Origin: Virgibacillus necropolis
Lineage (GTDB): Bacteria; Bacillota; Bacilli; Bacillales; Amphibacillaceae
Reading direction: 5' to 3'
DNA length: 64,000 nt
Assembly (NCBI RefSeq): GCF_002224365.1
Contig: NZ_CP022437.1
Location: forward strand, 3,286,001 to 3,350,000
Below are positions 1-9,688 of the stretch, piece by piece. Each line of letters opens with the position of its first letter. The first letter of the stretch is position 1. A model generated the notes under the pieces. It did not search any database, was not told where the DNA came from, and was given only the letters and a program-made list of their open reading frames with translations. The position numbers were made by a program, and so were the translations under genes.

Positions 1-213
1 TTCCCATCCATCTAGGCTATCGTATGCAGATATAGCTTTTTCATTTTTTTTAGTTTGTCCAGCACCAGGCTCAAGACCAGTAATGGTATACTCCATTTTT
101 TCACTAACACTGGCATCAGACTGTACATTTCCATCATCCGATCCGCAACCTGCAACAATAAGGGATAAGGATAAACCAGAAATTAACCCTAATTTTTTCC
201 ATTTGAATCTCAT
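1..213 (-). CDS. Glycine betaine-type ABC transporter substrate-binding lipoprotein, N-terminal part (runs off window)
   Basis: Only the first 71 codons lie in the window. The start codon follows a GAGGAGTG ribosome binding site. A lysine/arginine-rich n-region, a hydrophobic stretch and a lipobox ending in VAGC (Cys23) mark an exported lipoprotein. After a Ser/Asp-rich linker the mature part begins with YTITGLEPGAGQTKKNEKA, which is how the OpuAC-like glycine betaine binding proteins begin (family knowledge). The expected role is binding betaine or a related quaternary amine outside the membrane for an ABC importer encoded to the left. The ligand cannot be told from this piece. Confidence 0.65.
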   Translation of the reverse strand, partial: MRFKWKKLGLISGLSLSLIVAGCGSDDGNVQSDASVSEKMEYTITGLEPGAGQTKKNEKAISAYDSLDGWE

Positions 214-847
214 GTTGTATAACACTCCTCTATTTTATATATTGCTATTACTTCCATTTCCAGAACTTCGCAAATCTTTTCATCAAGAGCAACCTTTTTA
301 ATGGTATATCTTTAGTGTGTATTAATCAAACGCTAAAAACAGTTATTTCTGTACAAATAGTACGTACAATTTTGGGTAAAGGGCGATTTTTACGAATAAT
401 TAGTTCATTTTGTTCACTTTACTCTGTATTACACCATACTTTCATACTTTGGTTAGAAACGTTCATAAATGTCTACGCAAACCAGTGACCGTTCATAAAT
501 ATTTTTCCGTTATTTACGAACGCCAAAAGATATCTAGCAAAGGAAAAACTAAGTCGTCCGTAAAAGTGTACTTTTTCGGACGATCAGCAAATAAAACAAA
601 ACCTCTATGAAGCTGTGTAAAAAAAGCACCTAAAAAATGTATTTTGATCAATCTTTATTTAATTACATCATGCTGCCCTTTATTTGCATGGATCCTTACA
701 GAAAATAAATCAAGTACCCTTTTTTATATAAATCCTCATTAAGATTGGGAAGTCTAAGTTTTTGTGTAATAGGACTTGCTCTTGTCCTCATAAAAATGTG
801 TTAGGTAGACAATATTTCAATAAAACCTAACACATCAGGGGGAAATT
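214..847. other. Intergenic region with one hairpin
   Basis: No convincing gene was seen here; the two short reading frames on the plus strand have no ribosome binding site and no recognisable protein character. A hairpin with CGTCCG/CGGACG arms and an AAAAGT/ACTTTT inner stem lies at 555-582. The left end should carry the promoter of the lipoprotein gene. Confidence 0.5.
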
Positions 848-3679
848 ATGATAGGTATTGACAACTTAGTTTCTAAATTCGATGAGCATCAAGATAATTA
901 CCGCTCTAATAGTTATAACGAGGCACAGTTACGCAAAGAATTTATTGACCCATTTTTTTCGATTCTAGGTTGGGACGTAATCAACAAACAAGGATATGCA
1001 CAAAATTATAAAGAGGTTATCCATGAAGACAGCATTAAGATAGGACAAATAAATAAAGCACCTGATTATTGTTTTAGATATGGAGGAGCAAGGAAGTTTT
1101 TTGTAGAAACAAAAAGGCCACTAATAAATATTAAAGAAAGCAGCTCTGCAGCATACCAACTAAGGAGGTATGGTTGGTCAGCTAATTTACCTTTATGCAT
1201 ACTAACGAACTTTGAAGAATTTTCAGTTTACAATTGCACTATAAAACCTCAAAAGAACGACAGAGCCTCAATAGCAAGGGTTCATTACTTTAAATATAAA
1301 GATTACTCAACTAAATGGAACAAAATCTCTTCAATGTTTTCAAAAGAATCTATACCAAAGGGTCTTTTTGATAAGTTAATAGAATCTGCTAAAGACAAGC
1401 ACGGGGAAGATACGGTTGATAAGGCTTTCCTTCTTCAAATTGAAAATTGGAGACTTATGTTGGCCAAAAACATCTATCAGAATAATTCTAATATTGATCA
1501 AACTCAACTTAATTTTTCAGTACAAGTAACTCTTAATAGAATTATCTTTCTTCGAATTTGTGAGGGCCGAAATATTGAGAAATATGGGTCACTAAAAGAA
1601 TTACAAAATAAGAATAAAGTATATCCAAAACTTCTGAAGTTATTTAGGAAGGCAGATAAACGGTACAACTCAGGTATCTTTCATTTTGAGAAAAACAAGT
1701 ACATCTTAAGTATGCCTGACTATTTAACGCCAAATATTAAAATTGATGATAATGTTATTAACACTATTTTAAAAGAATTATATTTTCCAGACAGCCCCTA
1801 CGAATTTTCAGTTATCCCCTCTTTTATTTTAGGTCAAGTTTATGAACAGTTTTTAGGAAAAAGAATAAAGATTAGTGATAATAGAATTCAAGTTGAAGAC
1901 AAACCAGAAATAAAAAAGACTGGAGGTGTATATTATACAACATCAAATATTGTTAATATAATGGTTGATTTAACCTTAAAGGAACAACTATTGAACCAAA
2001 AAGTTCCGAATATTAATGAAAATAAAGATAATTCATCCCCCTTTACTATTATAGATCCTGCATGTGGATCTGGTTCCTTTCTAATTATTGTTTATGATTA
2101 TCTATTAAACTGGTACCTAAACTATTATCAAAATAATAACCCAGAAGAGATAGCCAAAAGTAATAGCCCTCAAATTTACAAGGACACAAAAAATGAATGG
2201 CGATTGACTTTATCTGAAAAGAAAAGAATATTAACCACTCATATATATGGAGTTGATATTGATCCCCAAGCAGTAGAAGTAGCAAAGATGTCACTACTTC
2301 TTAAAGTTATTGAAGGAGAGACAGAAGAGAGCCTCATTACTGTAACCGATAGACTGCTACCTAGTTTAGAAAAAAATATAAAATGTGGTAACGCAATAAT
2401 CGATACAAACTTCTATACTCAATACCCTATGGATAAAAACGAAAGACACAGAATAAATGTATTTAATTGGAAAGAGGAATTCCCTGAAATCTTTAATGAA
2501 AATACTAGTGGATTTGATTTAGTAATTGGTAACCCACCCTGGATATCGCTTTCAGGTAAATTTGGGGTTGATGTATATAGTGATAACGAGATTGAATATT
2601 TAATAAAAAAATATAATGGTAATCCAACAATACCAAATTTGTATGAATATTTTGTTTCAAAAGGACTTTCAATCATGAAAAATGGTGGATATTTTTCATT
2701 TATAGTGCCTGATAGATTAGGTTTCAATGATCAATTTATAGAACTAAGAAAAGAAATACTACAAACCAAAAAATTAAATAATTTAATATATCGCATTCCA
2801 TTCCCTGGTATCACAGCAGATACCCTTATTTTTACAATCACAAATGAAATAGCAAAAAGCGAACATTACACAACCATAGAGATCGATGGAGATAGTAAGG
2901 TCAATATATTGCAAAGTGAACTTTTAAAAAATGATAAATATAAATTTGAATGTTATAAAAATAAAGAAACAATGAAGCTAATAAATAAAGTATGGAATGG
3001 AGAGAATATTAGGTTAGTTTCTGATATTTTTCAGGTAACGTCTGGGTTTGGCGGTAAGTCAAAATTAATACAAGTTGAAAAAACATCTCAAAATCAAATT
3101 TCAATAGTTAAAGGGGACTCAGTTCAGAGATATATGACAAAACAAAATTATTGGTTTGAATTTAAAGCTGAAAACCTAACAGGACGGACAAAAGACAAAA
3201 ACAAACTTGGTGCAAACCCTAAGATTCTTATCCGTAAGACCGGAAACAAAATAATTGCAAATGTTGATTATTCTGGTATTTTCCCAGAACAGTCTTTATA
3301 TTTTCTTTTTGATAATAATACACAGTTGGATTATAAATATTACCTTGGTGTATTAAATTCATCACTAATAACATTTTATGTTCAAAATCGTCTTTTAACT
3401 AATAAAAATAGTATGCCGCAGCTTAAAACAAATGATCTTAAACAAATACCATTGCATGTAAAAGAATTAAATGATAACCATTTTGCAATAATGCATAATG
3501 AAATAGTTGATAATGTTGATAAGTTGATAGACTTATATAAAAACCAAATAAGTACCATTACAAGTCATGAACTTAATGTTAATAGAAGAATAATAAAATC
3601 ATATGAAACTCGAATTGATGAAATTGTATATGAATTATATGGAATTACGGAAGAAGAGTTAATGTTAATCAACTTTTAA
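848..3679 (+). CDS. Type IIG restriction-modification enzyme (fused endonuclease/N6-adenine methyltransferase/specificity)
   Basis: A single 943-residue chain that should both cut and methylate DNA. The N-terminal 100 residues hold a PD-(D/E)XK-like nuclease: PDY at 72-74 followed by VETKRP, with Glu87 and Lys89. A helical spacer leads to the Eco57I-type methylase opening (GGVYYTTSNIV, about 359-370), the SAM-binding motif I DPACGSGSF at 403-411 and the catalytic motif IV GNPPW at 561-565, typical of N6-adenine methyltransferases. The last 300 residues resemble the TaqI/Eco57I C-terminal specificity domain. A GGGGG ribosome binding site precedes the ATG. The gene is monocistronic and more A+T-rich than its neighbours, which suggests lateral transfer. 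The recognition site cannot be predicted. Confidence 0.88.
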   Translation: MIGIDNLVSKFDEHQDNYRSNSYNEAQLRKEFIDPFFSILGWDVINKQGYAQNYKEVIHEDSIKIGQINKAPDYCFRYGGARKFFVETKRPLINIKESSSAAYQLRRYGWSANLPLCILTNFEEFSVYNCTIKPQKNDRASIARVHYFKYKDYSTKWNKISSMFSKESIPKGLFDKLIESAKDKHGEDTVDKAFLLQIENWRLMLAKNIYQNNSNIDQTQLNFSVQVTLNRIIFLRICEGRNIEKYGSLKELQNKNKVYPKLLKLFRKADKRYNSGIFHFEKNKYILSMPDYLTPNIKIDDNVINTILKELYFPDSPYEFSVIPSFILGQVYEQFLGKRIKISDNRIQVEDKPEIKKTGGVYYTTSNIVNIMVDLTLKEQLLNQKVPNINENKDNSSPFTIIDPACGSGSFLIIVYDYLLNWYLNYYQNNNPEEIAKSNSPQIYKDTKNEWRLTLSEKKRILTTHIYGVDIDPQAVEVAKMSLLLKVIEGETEESLITVTDRLLPSLEKNIKCGNAIIDTNFYTQYPMDKNERHRINVFNWKEEFPEIFNENTSGFDLVIGNPPWISLSGKFGVDVYSDNEIEYLIKKYNGNPTIPNLYEYFVSKGLSIMKNGGYFSFIVPDRLGFNDQFIELRKEILQTKKLNNLIYRIPFPGITADTLIFTITNEIAKSEHYTTIEIDGDSKVNILQSELLKNDKYKFECYKNKETMKLINKVWNGENIRLVSDIFQVTSGFGGKSKLIQVEKTSQNQISIVKGDSVQRYMTKQNYWFEFKAENLTGRTKDKNKLGANPKILIRKTGNKIIANVDYSGIFPEQSLYFLFDNNTQLDYKYYLGVLNSSLITFYVQNRLLTNKNSMPQLKTNDLKQIPLHVKELNDNHFAIMHNEIVDNVDKLIDLYKNQISTITSHELNVNRRIIKSYETRIDEIVYELYGITEEELMLINF

Positions 3680-4150
3680 AAATCACAATTTATATTCTTA
3701 AAAATACTTTACTTCTAAGGTGTAAAATCTTAAATTCTCCTATCTACTACAAAAAGCAGATAAACCATTCGGCAATTATCAATGGATTAGATATAGTCCG
3801 CTCCCATTGACTTTGCTTTTGTCCGTTTAGTGGAACTATTGCAGGCGGCCCAAAAGAAAAGACTAGAATAAAGCTTAGATTTTGATTAAGCAAATTATAT
3901 TAAGATTTTTTATCCCATCAAAAATACTTTTACTATTCCAGAAGTAGGGGTTATACTAGAAGTGGGTAGAGTTTTCTATAATGTAGTTGTGGAATTCGTA
4001 ACAATCCAAGTGGACTATGATGTTTGAGTAATTGCGCTTAGAAAAGTGTGGTGTTTACTATGAGTATCTTTTTAGATCCACTAAAGTTTTGTTCCATGAC
4101 ATCCCTAATAATGGGAACCTAATTAAAATTAGGTAATGATTTTGCAACAA
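3680..4150. other. Non-coding or decayed stretch
   Basis: No full gene is visible. A short plus-strand reading frame around 3748-3831 encodes peptide-like sequence (LLQKADKPFGNYQWI) that ends at a stop and may be a protein remnant, but I cannot name its family. A small palindrome CCTAATT/AATTAGG lies near 4119-4134. Confidence 0.4.
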
Positions 4151-4192
4151 AAAAAGCAGACTTCCGTTTGACAGGACGGAAGTCTGCTTTTT
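4151..4192 (-). terminator. Intrinsic terminator after the 5S gene
   Basis: A perfect inverted repeat (arms AAAAAGCAGACTTCCGT and its complement) with T-runs on both sides. Read on the minus strand it lies about 13 bases past the 3' end of the 5S rRNA. It could also stop plus-strand transcripts from the type IIG gene. Confidence 0.85.
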
Positions 4193-4204
4193 GTTTTGGA
4201 CTCT

Positions 4205-4318
4205 AACTGGCAACGTCCTACCCTCGCGAACTAAATTTCACTACTATCGGCGCTGAAGAACTTAACTTCTGTGTTCGGAATGGAAACAGGTGTGACCTCT
4301 ACGCTAAAATCACCGTCT
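4205..4318 (-). rRNA. 5S ribosomal RNA, orphan and diverged
   Basis: The minus strand carries the conserved 5S core: GAGGTCACACCTGTT, CCGAACACAGAAGTTAAG, CTTCAGCGCCGATAGTAG and GGGTAGGACGTTGCCA, in the right order and spacing for a molecule of about 114 nt. The 5' GGTGA can still pair with the 3' UUGCC to close helix I, using wobbles. It differs from the usual Bacillaceae sequence in several places (5' helix, loop region near GAAATTTAGTTCGCG). No 23S, 16S or tRNA gene adjoins it, so it is a solitary copy. It may be a functional variant or a decaying leftover of a lost rrn operon. Ends are approximate. Confidence 0.8.
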
Positions 4319-4480
4319 TTACTTTCATCGGTATATAACAATCCCCATAGCCCACCTTTGTGATTGCGCTCTGACAATTTTTGCAGCGTTTGTCAATTAG
4401 TTCAGAGTGACAGCTCTGATTTAAAGACTACCCATGTGACTGCCATTTAAAGAATCAAGAAAGAAGAGCCAAATATCTAG

Positions 4481-4708
4481 TTATATTAGTGCTATAAGAT
4501 GTTCTAACAATGGTGATGGGTCAATTCCACTGATGCACGCCCATAAAATTCCAAGCGCTAAGACTATAATTCTTAGTCCTTTTGCAAATTCTAAAAACCC
4601 TTGTGAAAACAGGTTCCAGTGGTGGGTCCAGTGAGTATTGACTCCTTCTGGTTTTAAATCAGTTTTAAGTTTCTTTGGGTTAGAGTTTTTCTTTTTTAGT
4701 TGCTTCAT
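4481..4708 (-). CDS. Small single-pass membrane protein, unknown function
   Basis: A 75-residue protein starting MKQLKKKNSN. This start was chosen because a GGAGG site lies six bases upstream; an in-frame ATG 27 codons earlier has no such site. The first 25 residues are very basic (many Lys, Asn), a middle part is rich in His/Trp (THWTHHWNLF), and residues about 45-65 (LRIIVLALGILWACIS) form one hydrophobic helix. Positive-inside reasoning puts the N-terminus in the cytoplasm. I do not recognise the family. It stands alone between the 5S gene and a broken defence gene. Confidence 0.5.
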   Translation of the reverse strand: MKQLKKKNSNPKKLKTDLKPEGVNTHWTHHWNLFSQGFLEFAKGLRIIVLALGILWACISGIDPSPLLEHLIALI

Positions 4709-4933
4709 TGTTTTCCTCCTGTAAACTTTATTTGAGACGTCAGAGGAAAGATGAATAACTAGCATTCTTAATATACCATGTATTTCCAATGGAGAGAAAT
4801 AATTTTCTTAAATTATTATTTATAAAAAATCAAATTAATAGCATCTCGCTTCTAAAATGTACGATAATCTGTAACTGATCAGAAAGCAAATAACCTTTTC
4901 TGTCAGTAAATCAGTATAAGATGACATCAAAGT

Positions 4934-5101
4934 AACGGTATCAATTACTGCGTTTCTTTGCTTGTCATTATAAACAAATTCACGTTAAAAAGGTGGTCTA
5001 ATATCTAGTCTACCACCATATCCAACTACTCCATTTTCTTCATGGTCTTGATAGTCTTCGGTAAGTTCACGAACAGTAACTTTATTGAGTTGTATAGCCA
5101 T
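4934..5101 (-). pseudogene. DUF262 (GmrSD-type) gene remnant with in-frame stop
   Basis: The minus strand starts with an ATG behind an AGGTG site and reads MAIQLNKVTVRELTEDY, then NGVVGYGGRLDIRPPF. This is the typical opening of DUF262 proteins, the ParB/Srx-fold half of GmrSD-like modification-dependent restriction enzymes. The next codon is TAA (4985-4987) where the family has CAA (Gln of PPYQREF). Beyond it the same frame continues REFVYNDKQRNAVIDTV, also family-typical, and then diverges. So this is a nonsense-mutated and 3'-truncated copy, about 56 codons of a protein normally several hundred long. It adds to the run of restriction genes here. Confidence 0.75.
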
Positions 5102-5415
5102 TCATCACACCTGATTTCACGACATTTTTGTTTTTGATTAAAATACGCGTCTTTTTCTACACAGTTTAGTTTACACCCTCAATATTTGGAATATGAAAGC
5201 CAAAATATCCTACGTTTGAATAGTATTTACATGTCATAATGGTCTTTCAACCGATTTTCCGATCTTTTGCTATATATATAATACCTTTGAATCAATCTTA
5301 AATGGCAAATTTTATATTTACCATTTAAGATAACTACCCTAGTTAAGACGTAAATAAAATGAATGTGTTTTGTAAAACACAAACTGCACTCTTTTTAAAA
5401 GCACTCTCTTTTAAT
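5102..5415. other. Intergenic, A+T-rich
   Basis: I see no gene, tRNA or clear hairpin in this stretch between the DUF262 remnant and the end of the type I restriction operon. Confidence 0.4.
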
Positions 5416-8400
5416 CTACCTATTTTGCAATGGTAGAATATCTTGAATCATCATTTCATCAAAGGCTTGTCTGACTGATTTCCAGTACGTTAATCGTTTC
5501 TTAGGATTTTTAGTATGATTTTTATATCCTTCATAATCACTTGTTCGCTTCAATTCAGCTTCACCATTTTGTTTTTGAAGGTTTGATTTGTAATTAGCGA
5601 CCATAAATGCTAATTCATCATTCTGAACCCACCACGTGTTTGCAAAATCAGCAACGAGTGTGTTAATCGTTTGCTGTATCATTTGTTCTAATAAAGAGGA
5701 TACATGTTGATCGCGATAGTCTTCTGGATTTGCTTGAATGCTCGCCCATAATGTTTCCATTAATCCAGCAAGTGTTGGATTTCCTTTTTTCAACCTTGCT
5801 AAATACTGATTAATTTCTTCTACTGTCTTTTCAGCCGGTGGTTGATTCCCTTTTTCATCGTGCGTATTCGGTAAAAAGGCTTGGATTAGAAGTAAAATAT
5901 ATTCATAATTGATTTCGTCTGTTTTTACAGATTCCAACTCATACTCAATATTAACGTCTATTTCTTCAGGTCCTGTTTTATCCTGACGAAGCTTCTCTAA
6001 TACATTGACATATTTGCCATGATATTCTTCTATTTCGTCCATTTGGATTGGAAAATCTGAACCAAGCTGCGCATCACTATACTCGGTATATACCTGAATA
6101 TTCGCGAAGGCCTTATCTAAAACTTGATAGGCTTTCGCAAATTTCTTTAATTGCGCAGCTTCTAAGCCATCTACGTCTATTTCTTCAGGTGTTGGGGCTA
6201 TTTCACGTAATTCCTCAATTGCTGTTAGGAAGGTTTCGTGTGCTTCCTCCCACGTTGGAGCAACTACTTCATTTTCGCCACCATTTGAATAAAGGACAAG
6301 TGCTTGCTTCACTTTTTCTTCAAAAATCATAGGTGTTTGGAATGTTACGATTTGACCGTATTTTTTTGACTTATCGAACAGACGGTTTGTACGTGAAAAG
6401 GCTTGAATTAAATCATGTGGCTTCATTGCAGGGCGGTCAATGAATAATGTCGATAAACAAGGTGCATCAAAACCTGTTAATAAACGATCCACAACAATGA
6501 TAATATCCAATTGTTCCGATCTAGGTAAGAACTTTTCTTTCTTACGTGCTAAACGGTCATTGACGTTGCGGTTGTATGAACGCATCGTTTCCAATGTATA
6601 GCTTGTAGCGAATGCTTCATTGTAATCAAGAAGTGCTTCTTTCATCTTCTCTTGATTCTCAATAGAGGATTCCTCATTTTCGGAAATCGAGTAGGTAATC
6701 GCAACTATCGGGAAGTCTAGTAAAGTGCGTTTTGTTTTCTCGCCAATCTGAACAGTTGTTTCGCCTGCTTTTACTCGTTTAAACAGGTCGTAATAGTGTT
6801 GTGCCTGAGCAATCGAAGATGTCGTTAGAATCGCATTATTCGTCTTACCGACACCATTCTGGAAACCGAGTTTTTTTCGAGATTTATTAACGATTGATTG
6901 AATGACCTCTAACATATGACGTTCATGTTCATACACACGCTTTGGTAGACGTGCTTCTTTATCCGTAAGTGTAAGGTCGTCTAATTCAATTTCACTATCT
7001 AATTGAATCAAGGCTTCATCGAGTTCTTCTTCTGAGAAGGTACTCTTATATTCGATTTGGAACCCTAGCACTGCTTTGTCATAAATAGCTTCTTTGACCG
7101 TATATTCATGTAGTCGTCGTCCATATTGTTCTTCTGTTGTACGAGGGAGATTACCTACAACCTGTTTCGCATTTTCAGCGAAAATAGGCGTACCTGTAAA
7201 GCCATACCACAACGAACGGACGAAGAATTCTTTAATTTCTTGTTGTTTTTGAGGTGACACTGCTCGGTGACATTCATCTACAACAAACGCTATTTTCAAC
7301 TGGCGCAAAGTATCGGATTTCTTTGTATCACCTTTTCCATCAAAGCTTTTCATGACATGATTTAACTTCTGAATCGTTGTCACGACAACATTTCTTTCTT
7401 TGGACAGTAACTTCTTAATTAAATCATTTACATTCTCCGTTTCATCAATCTCAATCACATCATGTTCTGCATACGATTCGAATGAGCCAGTTGTTTGTTG
7501 GTCTAAATCGACACGATCCACGATAAAAATCGTTTTTTGTAAGGACGGAATTTGAAGTAAATTACGTGCTACTTTGTATGATGTTAATGTTTTACCAGAA
7601 CCGGTTGTATGCCACACATAACCCGATTCTTGACGTCTTGAAGCTTCTTTTACAGCTTCAATCGCGTGGATTTGATAAGGACGAAGTAAAATCAATGCTT
7701 TTTTCGCACTATCAAGGACCGTATATTGCGTTACCATTTTATGTGCTTGTGGAATGGATAACACATCTTTAGCAAAGTCTAAGTAGTTATTGACTGGCTG
7801 ATTTTCACGATCCACCCATTTACTTAAAAACTGTTCATTCAATTTCCCGTCACGAGCAGTCGCAATATAACGAGTATCTGTGCCATTCGATATGACAAAC
7901 ATCTGTACAGTTGAGAAAATACCTGTGAATTTGTCTTCTTTTAGATACTTTTTAATTTGACGAAAGCCATCCATGTAAGAGTGCTTACGATTTTTCAATT
8001 CAATATGAATCATCGGTAAACCGTTAATGAGTAGTGTTACATCAAATCGTCGTTCTTGATCTTCTTTTGTACGTTTATTACTTTGATATTGATTAATCAC
8101 CTCATAAGAGGACATACCACCTGCAATATCGGCACGATTTAACACTTTCAAACGAATCGTACCAAGTGTTGCATCTTCTCGCTGTACTTGAACTTTAGCG
8201 ATGCCATTTTCACCCGATAACCATTTTGCAGCTTCATAGAAATTCACGAAATGAAGCTGCTCTTTAATTTGACGGAATTCTTGTTCCGTCAAAGAAACCT
8301 CGTTCAGTACGTCCTTATTATTGATTTCAAGCTTATGTTTAAAGTTTTGCCACAACTCTTCTTCCGTATGTAAATCCTCACGATATGTCCATTGAGATTC

Positions 8401-8466
8401 ACCGCGAATTAATTGCTTAATTAAGTTATCTTCTAATTCTGACTCAGACACGAAAGAATGGACCAT
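5416..8466 (-). CDS. hsdR: Type I restriction enzyme, R subunit (HsdR)
   Basis: A 1016-residue motor-nuclease subunit that translocates DNA and cuts it away from the recognition site when the host methylation mark is absent. The N-terminal nuclease shows [11 protein letters not shown] then HIELKNR (Asp142, Glu156, Lys158). The helicase part has Walker A HTTGSGKT at 286-293, DECH at 397-400, FTGTP, and the C-terminal helicase lobe motifs [10 protein letters not shown] and QAFSRTNRL. Length is normal. It is the last gene of the minus-strand hsd operon, 22 bases after hsdS, and appears intact. Its A+T content is lower than that of the type IIG gene, so the two systems probably arrived separately. 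Confidence 0.95.
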   Translation of the reverse strand: MVHSFVSESELEDNLIKQLIRGESQWTYREDLHTEEELWQNFKHKLEINNKDVLNEVSLTEQEFRQIKEQLHFVNFYEAAKWLSGENGIAKVQVQREDATLGTIRLKVLNRADIAGGMSSYEVINQYQSNKRTKEDQERRFDVTLLINGLPMIHIELKNRKHSYMDGFRQIKKYLKEDKFTGIFSTVQMFVISNGTDTRYIATARDGKLNEQFLSKWVDRENQPVNNYLDFAKDVLSIPQAHKMVTQYTVLDSAKKALILLRPYQIHAIEAVKEASRRQESGYVWHTTGSGKTLTSYKVARNLLQIPSLQKTIFIVDRVDLDQQTTGSFESYAEHDVIEIDETENVNDLIKKLLSKERNVVVTTIQKLNHVMKSFDGKGDTKKSDTLRQLKIAFVVDECHRAVSPQKQQEIKEFFVRSLWYGFTGTPIFAENAKQVVGNLPRTTEEQYGRRLHEYTVKEAIYDKAVLGFQIEYKSTFSEEELDEALIQLDSEIELDDLTLTDKEARLPKRVYEHERHMLEVIQSIVNKSRKKLGFQNGVGKTNNAILTTSSIAQAQHYYDLFKRVKAGETTVQIGEKTKRTLLDFPIVAITYSISENEESSIENQEKMKEALLDYNEAFATSYTLETMRSYNRNVNDRLARKKEKFLPRSEQLDIIIVVDRLLTGFDAPCLSTLFIDRPAMKPHDLIQAFSRTNRLFDKSKKYGQIVTFQTPMIFEEKVKQALVLYSNGGENEVVAPTWEEAHETFLTAIEELREIAPTPEEIDVDGLEAAQLKKFAKAYQVLDKAFANIQVYTEYSDAQLGSDFPIQMDEIEEYHGKYVNVLEKLRQDKTGPEEIDVNIEYELESVKTDEINYEYILLLIQAFLPNTHDEKGNQPPAEKTVEEINQYLARLKKGNPTLAGLMETLWASIQANPEDYRDQHVSSLLEQMIQQTINTLVADFANTWWVQNDELAFMVANYKSNLQKQNGEAELKRTSDYEGYKNHTKNPKKRLTYWKSVRQAFDEMMIQDILPLQNR

Positions 8467-8488
8467 ATACTCACCTCATTATGATTTT

Positions 8489-9688
8489 TTAAACGAACAT
8501 GCGCTGTAATAACGCTTTTTTCAGTTGTTGGTAATTTTCGTGATTTTTCTGATGGTGGGCAATTGTATCGTCTAGTTGCTTGAAGAAAGTACCTATTTTA
8601 TGTTGTTCTTCGAGAGACGGAACTAATAAAATAATATTTTTTAAATCATTTGAATTTATAGAATCAAATGTTGACCCCGTGCTTAGCTTTTTCCATAATC
8701 CAAATAACTTCATTCTCAATAAAGTTTGATATATAAATTGATTAGCCTTTATCCCAGCTACTCCGCGTCCTAAGACAACATCATAGTCTGTAATTCCTAT
8801 TTCTCCAACAGGAGCTCGAACACTAAGTATTAGATCTCCCGGACTAGCTGTCTTGGTAATTTGTGTTGTCCAAATCCTCGGAACTACTCGACCATTTTTC
8901 ATATCAGCATTTCCTTGAACCAAAATATAATCTTCAGGATTATCTGTATAATTCTTTCCATTTGGAGATTGTCCCATTATGATTTTAGAAATCTCAACTA
9001 AAGTTTTTTCTGCCCAATCCCCAATAAACCCGTCAAAACGAACTTTCGGCACACGTTCGTCTTTTTGGGGGAACATTTTTTGCAGCATCGCTTTTTTGTA
9101 TTGTTGCTGCTGTTCGACCAATTGTTGTTGCAAAGCAATTGTATCGTCTAGTTGTTTGAAAAAAGAGCCGATTTTTTGTTGTTCTTCTGTATCTGGTAAA
9201 GTTATAGGAGTATTTTTACCTTGCTCAATTGTATAATGTGAAATTGTACCAATATGAGTAATGCTAGATATATAACGTCTTGTTTGAGGACTAACAAAGT
9301 AATTAAATAAAAATCTACCATCTATAATATCAGAACTCTTAAACCAAATTAAATCAGCATCTTTGAAGTAAAGGGGTTCTGCATTTTCTATTAAATATGG
9401 TATTCCAATTGTTCCACCTCCAGTTACTAAAAGATCACCTATTTCCATTTTTCCTGATTTTTTAGAAAGGTTTTGATATAAACTATCCGATATAAATACC
9501 GGAGTATTAAATTTTTTCATATATTTTGAAATGACATCACTTGATCTAAAGAATGGGACCCCCTCATTCCTCCATTCATTTTTATGAACCCTTGAAGCCG
9601 AAGAAATATTGACTAATTCACCTAATATTGTTGAATTCCACTCTCTACTAAAGCCTTCAAACCGTATTTTGGGAACATTCTTACTCAT
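8489..9688 (-). CDS. hsdS: Type I restriction-modification specificity subunit (HsdS)
   Basis: About 399 residues with the usual two target-recognition domains, each followed by a conserved coiled-coil spacer. The spacers are near-identical (SFFKQLDDTIALQQQLVEQQ and TFFKQLDDTIAHHQKNHENY), giving a 52-bp direct DNA repeat. It sets the bipartite DNA target for the M2S methylase and R2M2S nuclease. The ATG three codons inside the longest frame is preferred: it has a GGTGGG site and overlaps the hsdM stop (ATGAGTAA), giving translational coupling. Both recognition domains look complete. Confidence 0.93.
   Translation of the reverse strand: MSKNVPKIRFEGFSREWNSTILGELVNISSASRVHKNEWRNEGVPFFRSSDVISKYMKKFNTPVFISDSLYQNLSKKSGKMEIGDLLVTGGGTIGIPYLIENAEPLYFKDADLIWFKSSDIIDGRFLFNYFVSPQTRRYISSITHIGTISHYTIEQGKNTPITLPDTEEQQKIGSFFKQLDDTIALQQQLVEQQQQYKKAMLQKMFPQKDERVPKVRFDGFIGDWAEKTLVEISKIIMGQSPNGKNYTDNPEDYILVQGNADMKNGRVVPRIWTTQITKTASPGDLILSVRAPVGEIGITDYDVVLGRGVAGIKANQFIYQTLLRMKLFGLWKKLSTGSTFDSINSNDLKNIILLVPSLEEQHKIGTFFKQLDDTIAHHQKNHENYQQLKKALLQRMFV

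Noticed and set aside
83-301. Plus-strand frame of 72 codons at the left edge
   Set aside because: It is the antisense of the lipoprotein gene's signal-peptide region and has no ribosome binding site.
6048-6332. Plus-strand frame inside hsdR
   Set aside because: Antisense shadow of a well-supported gene; composition mirrors the other strand.
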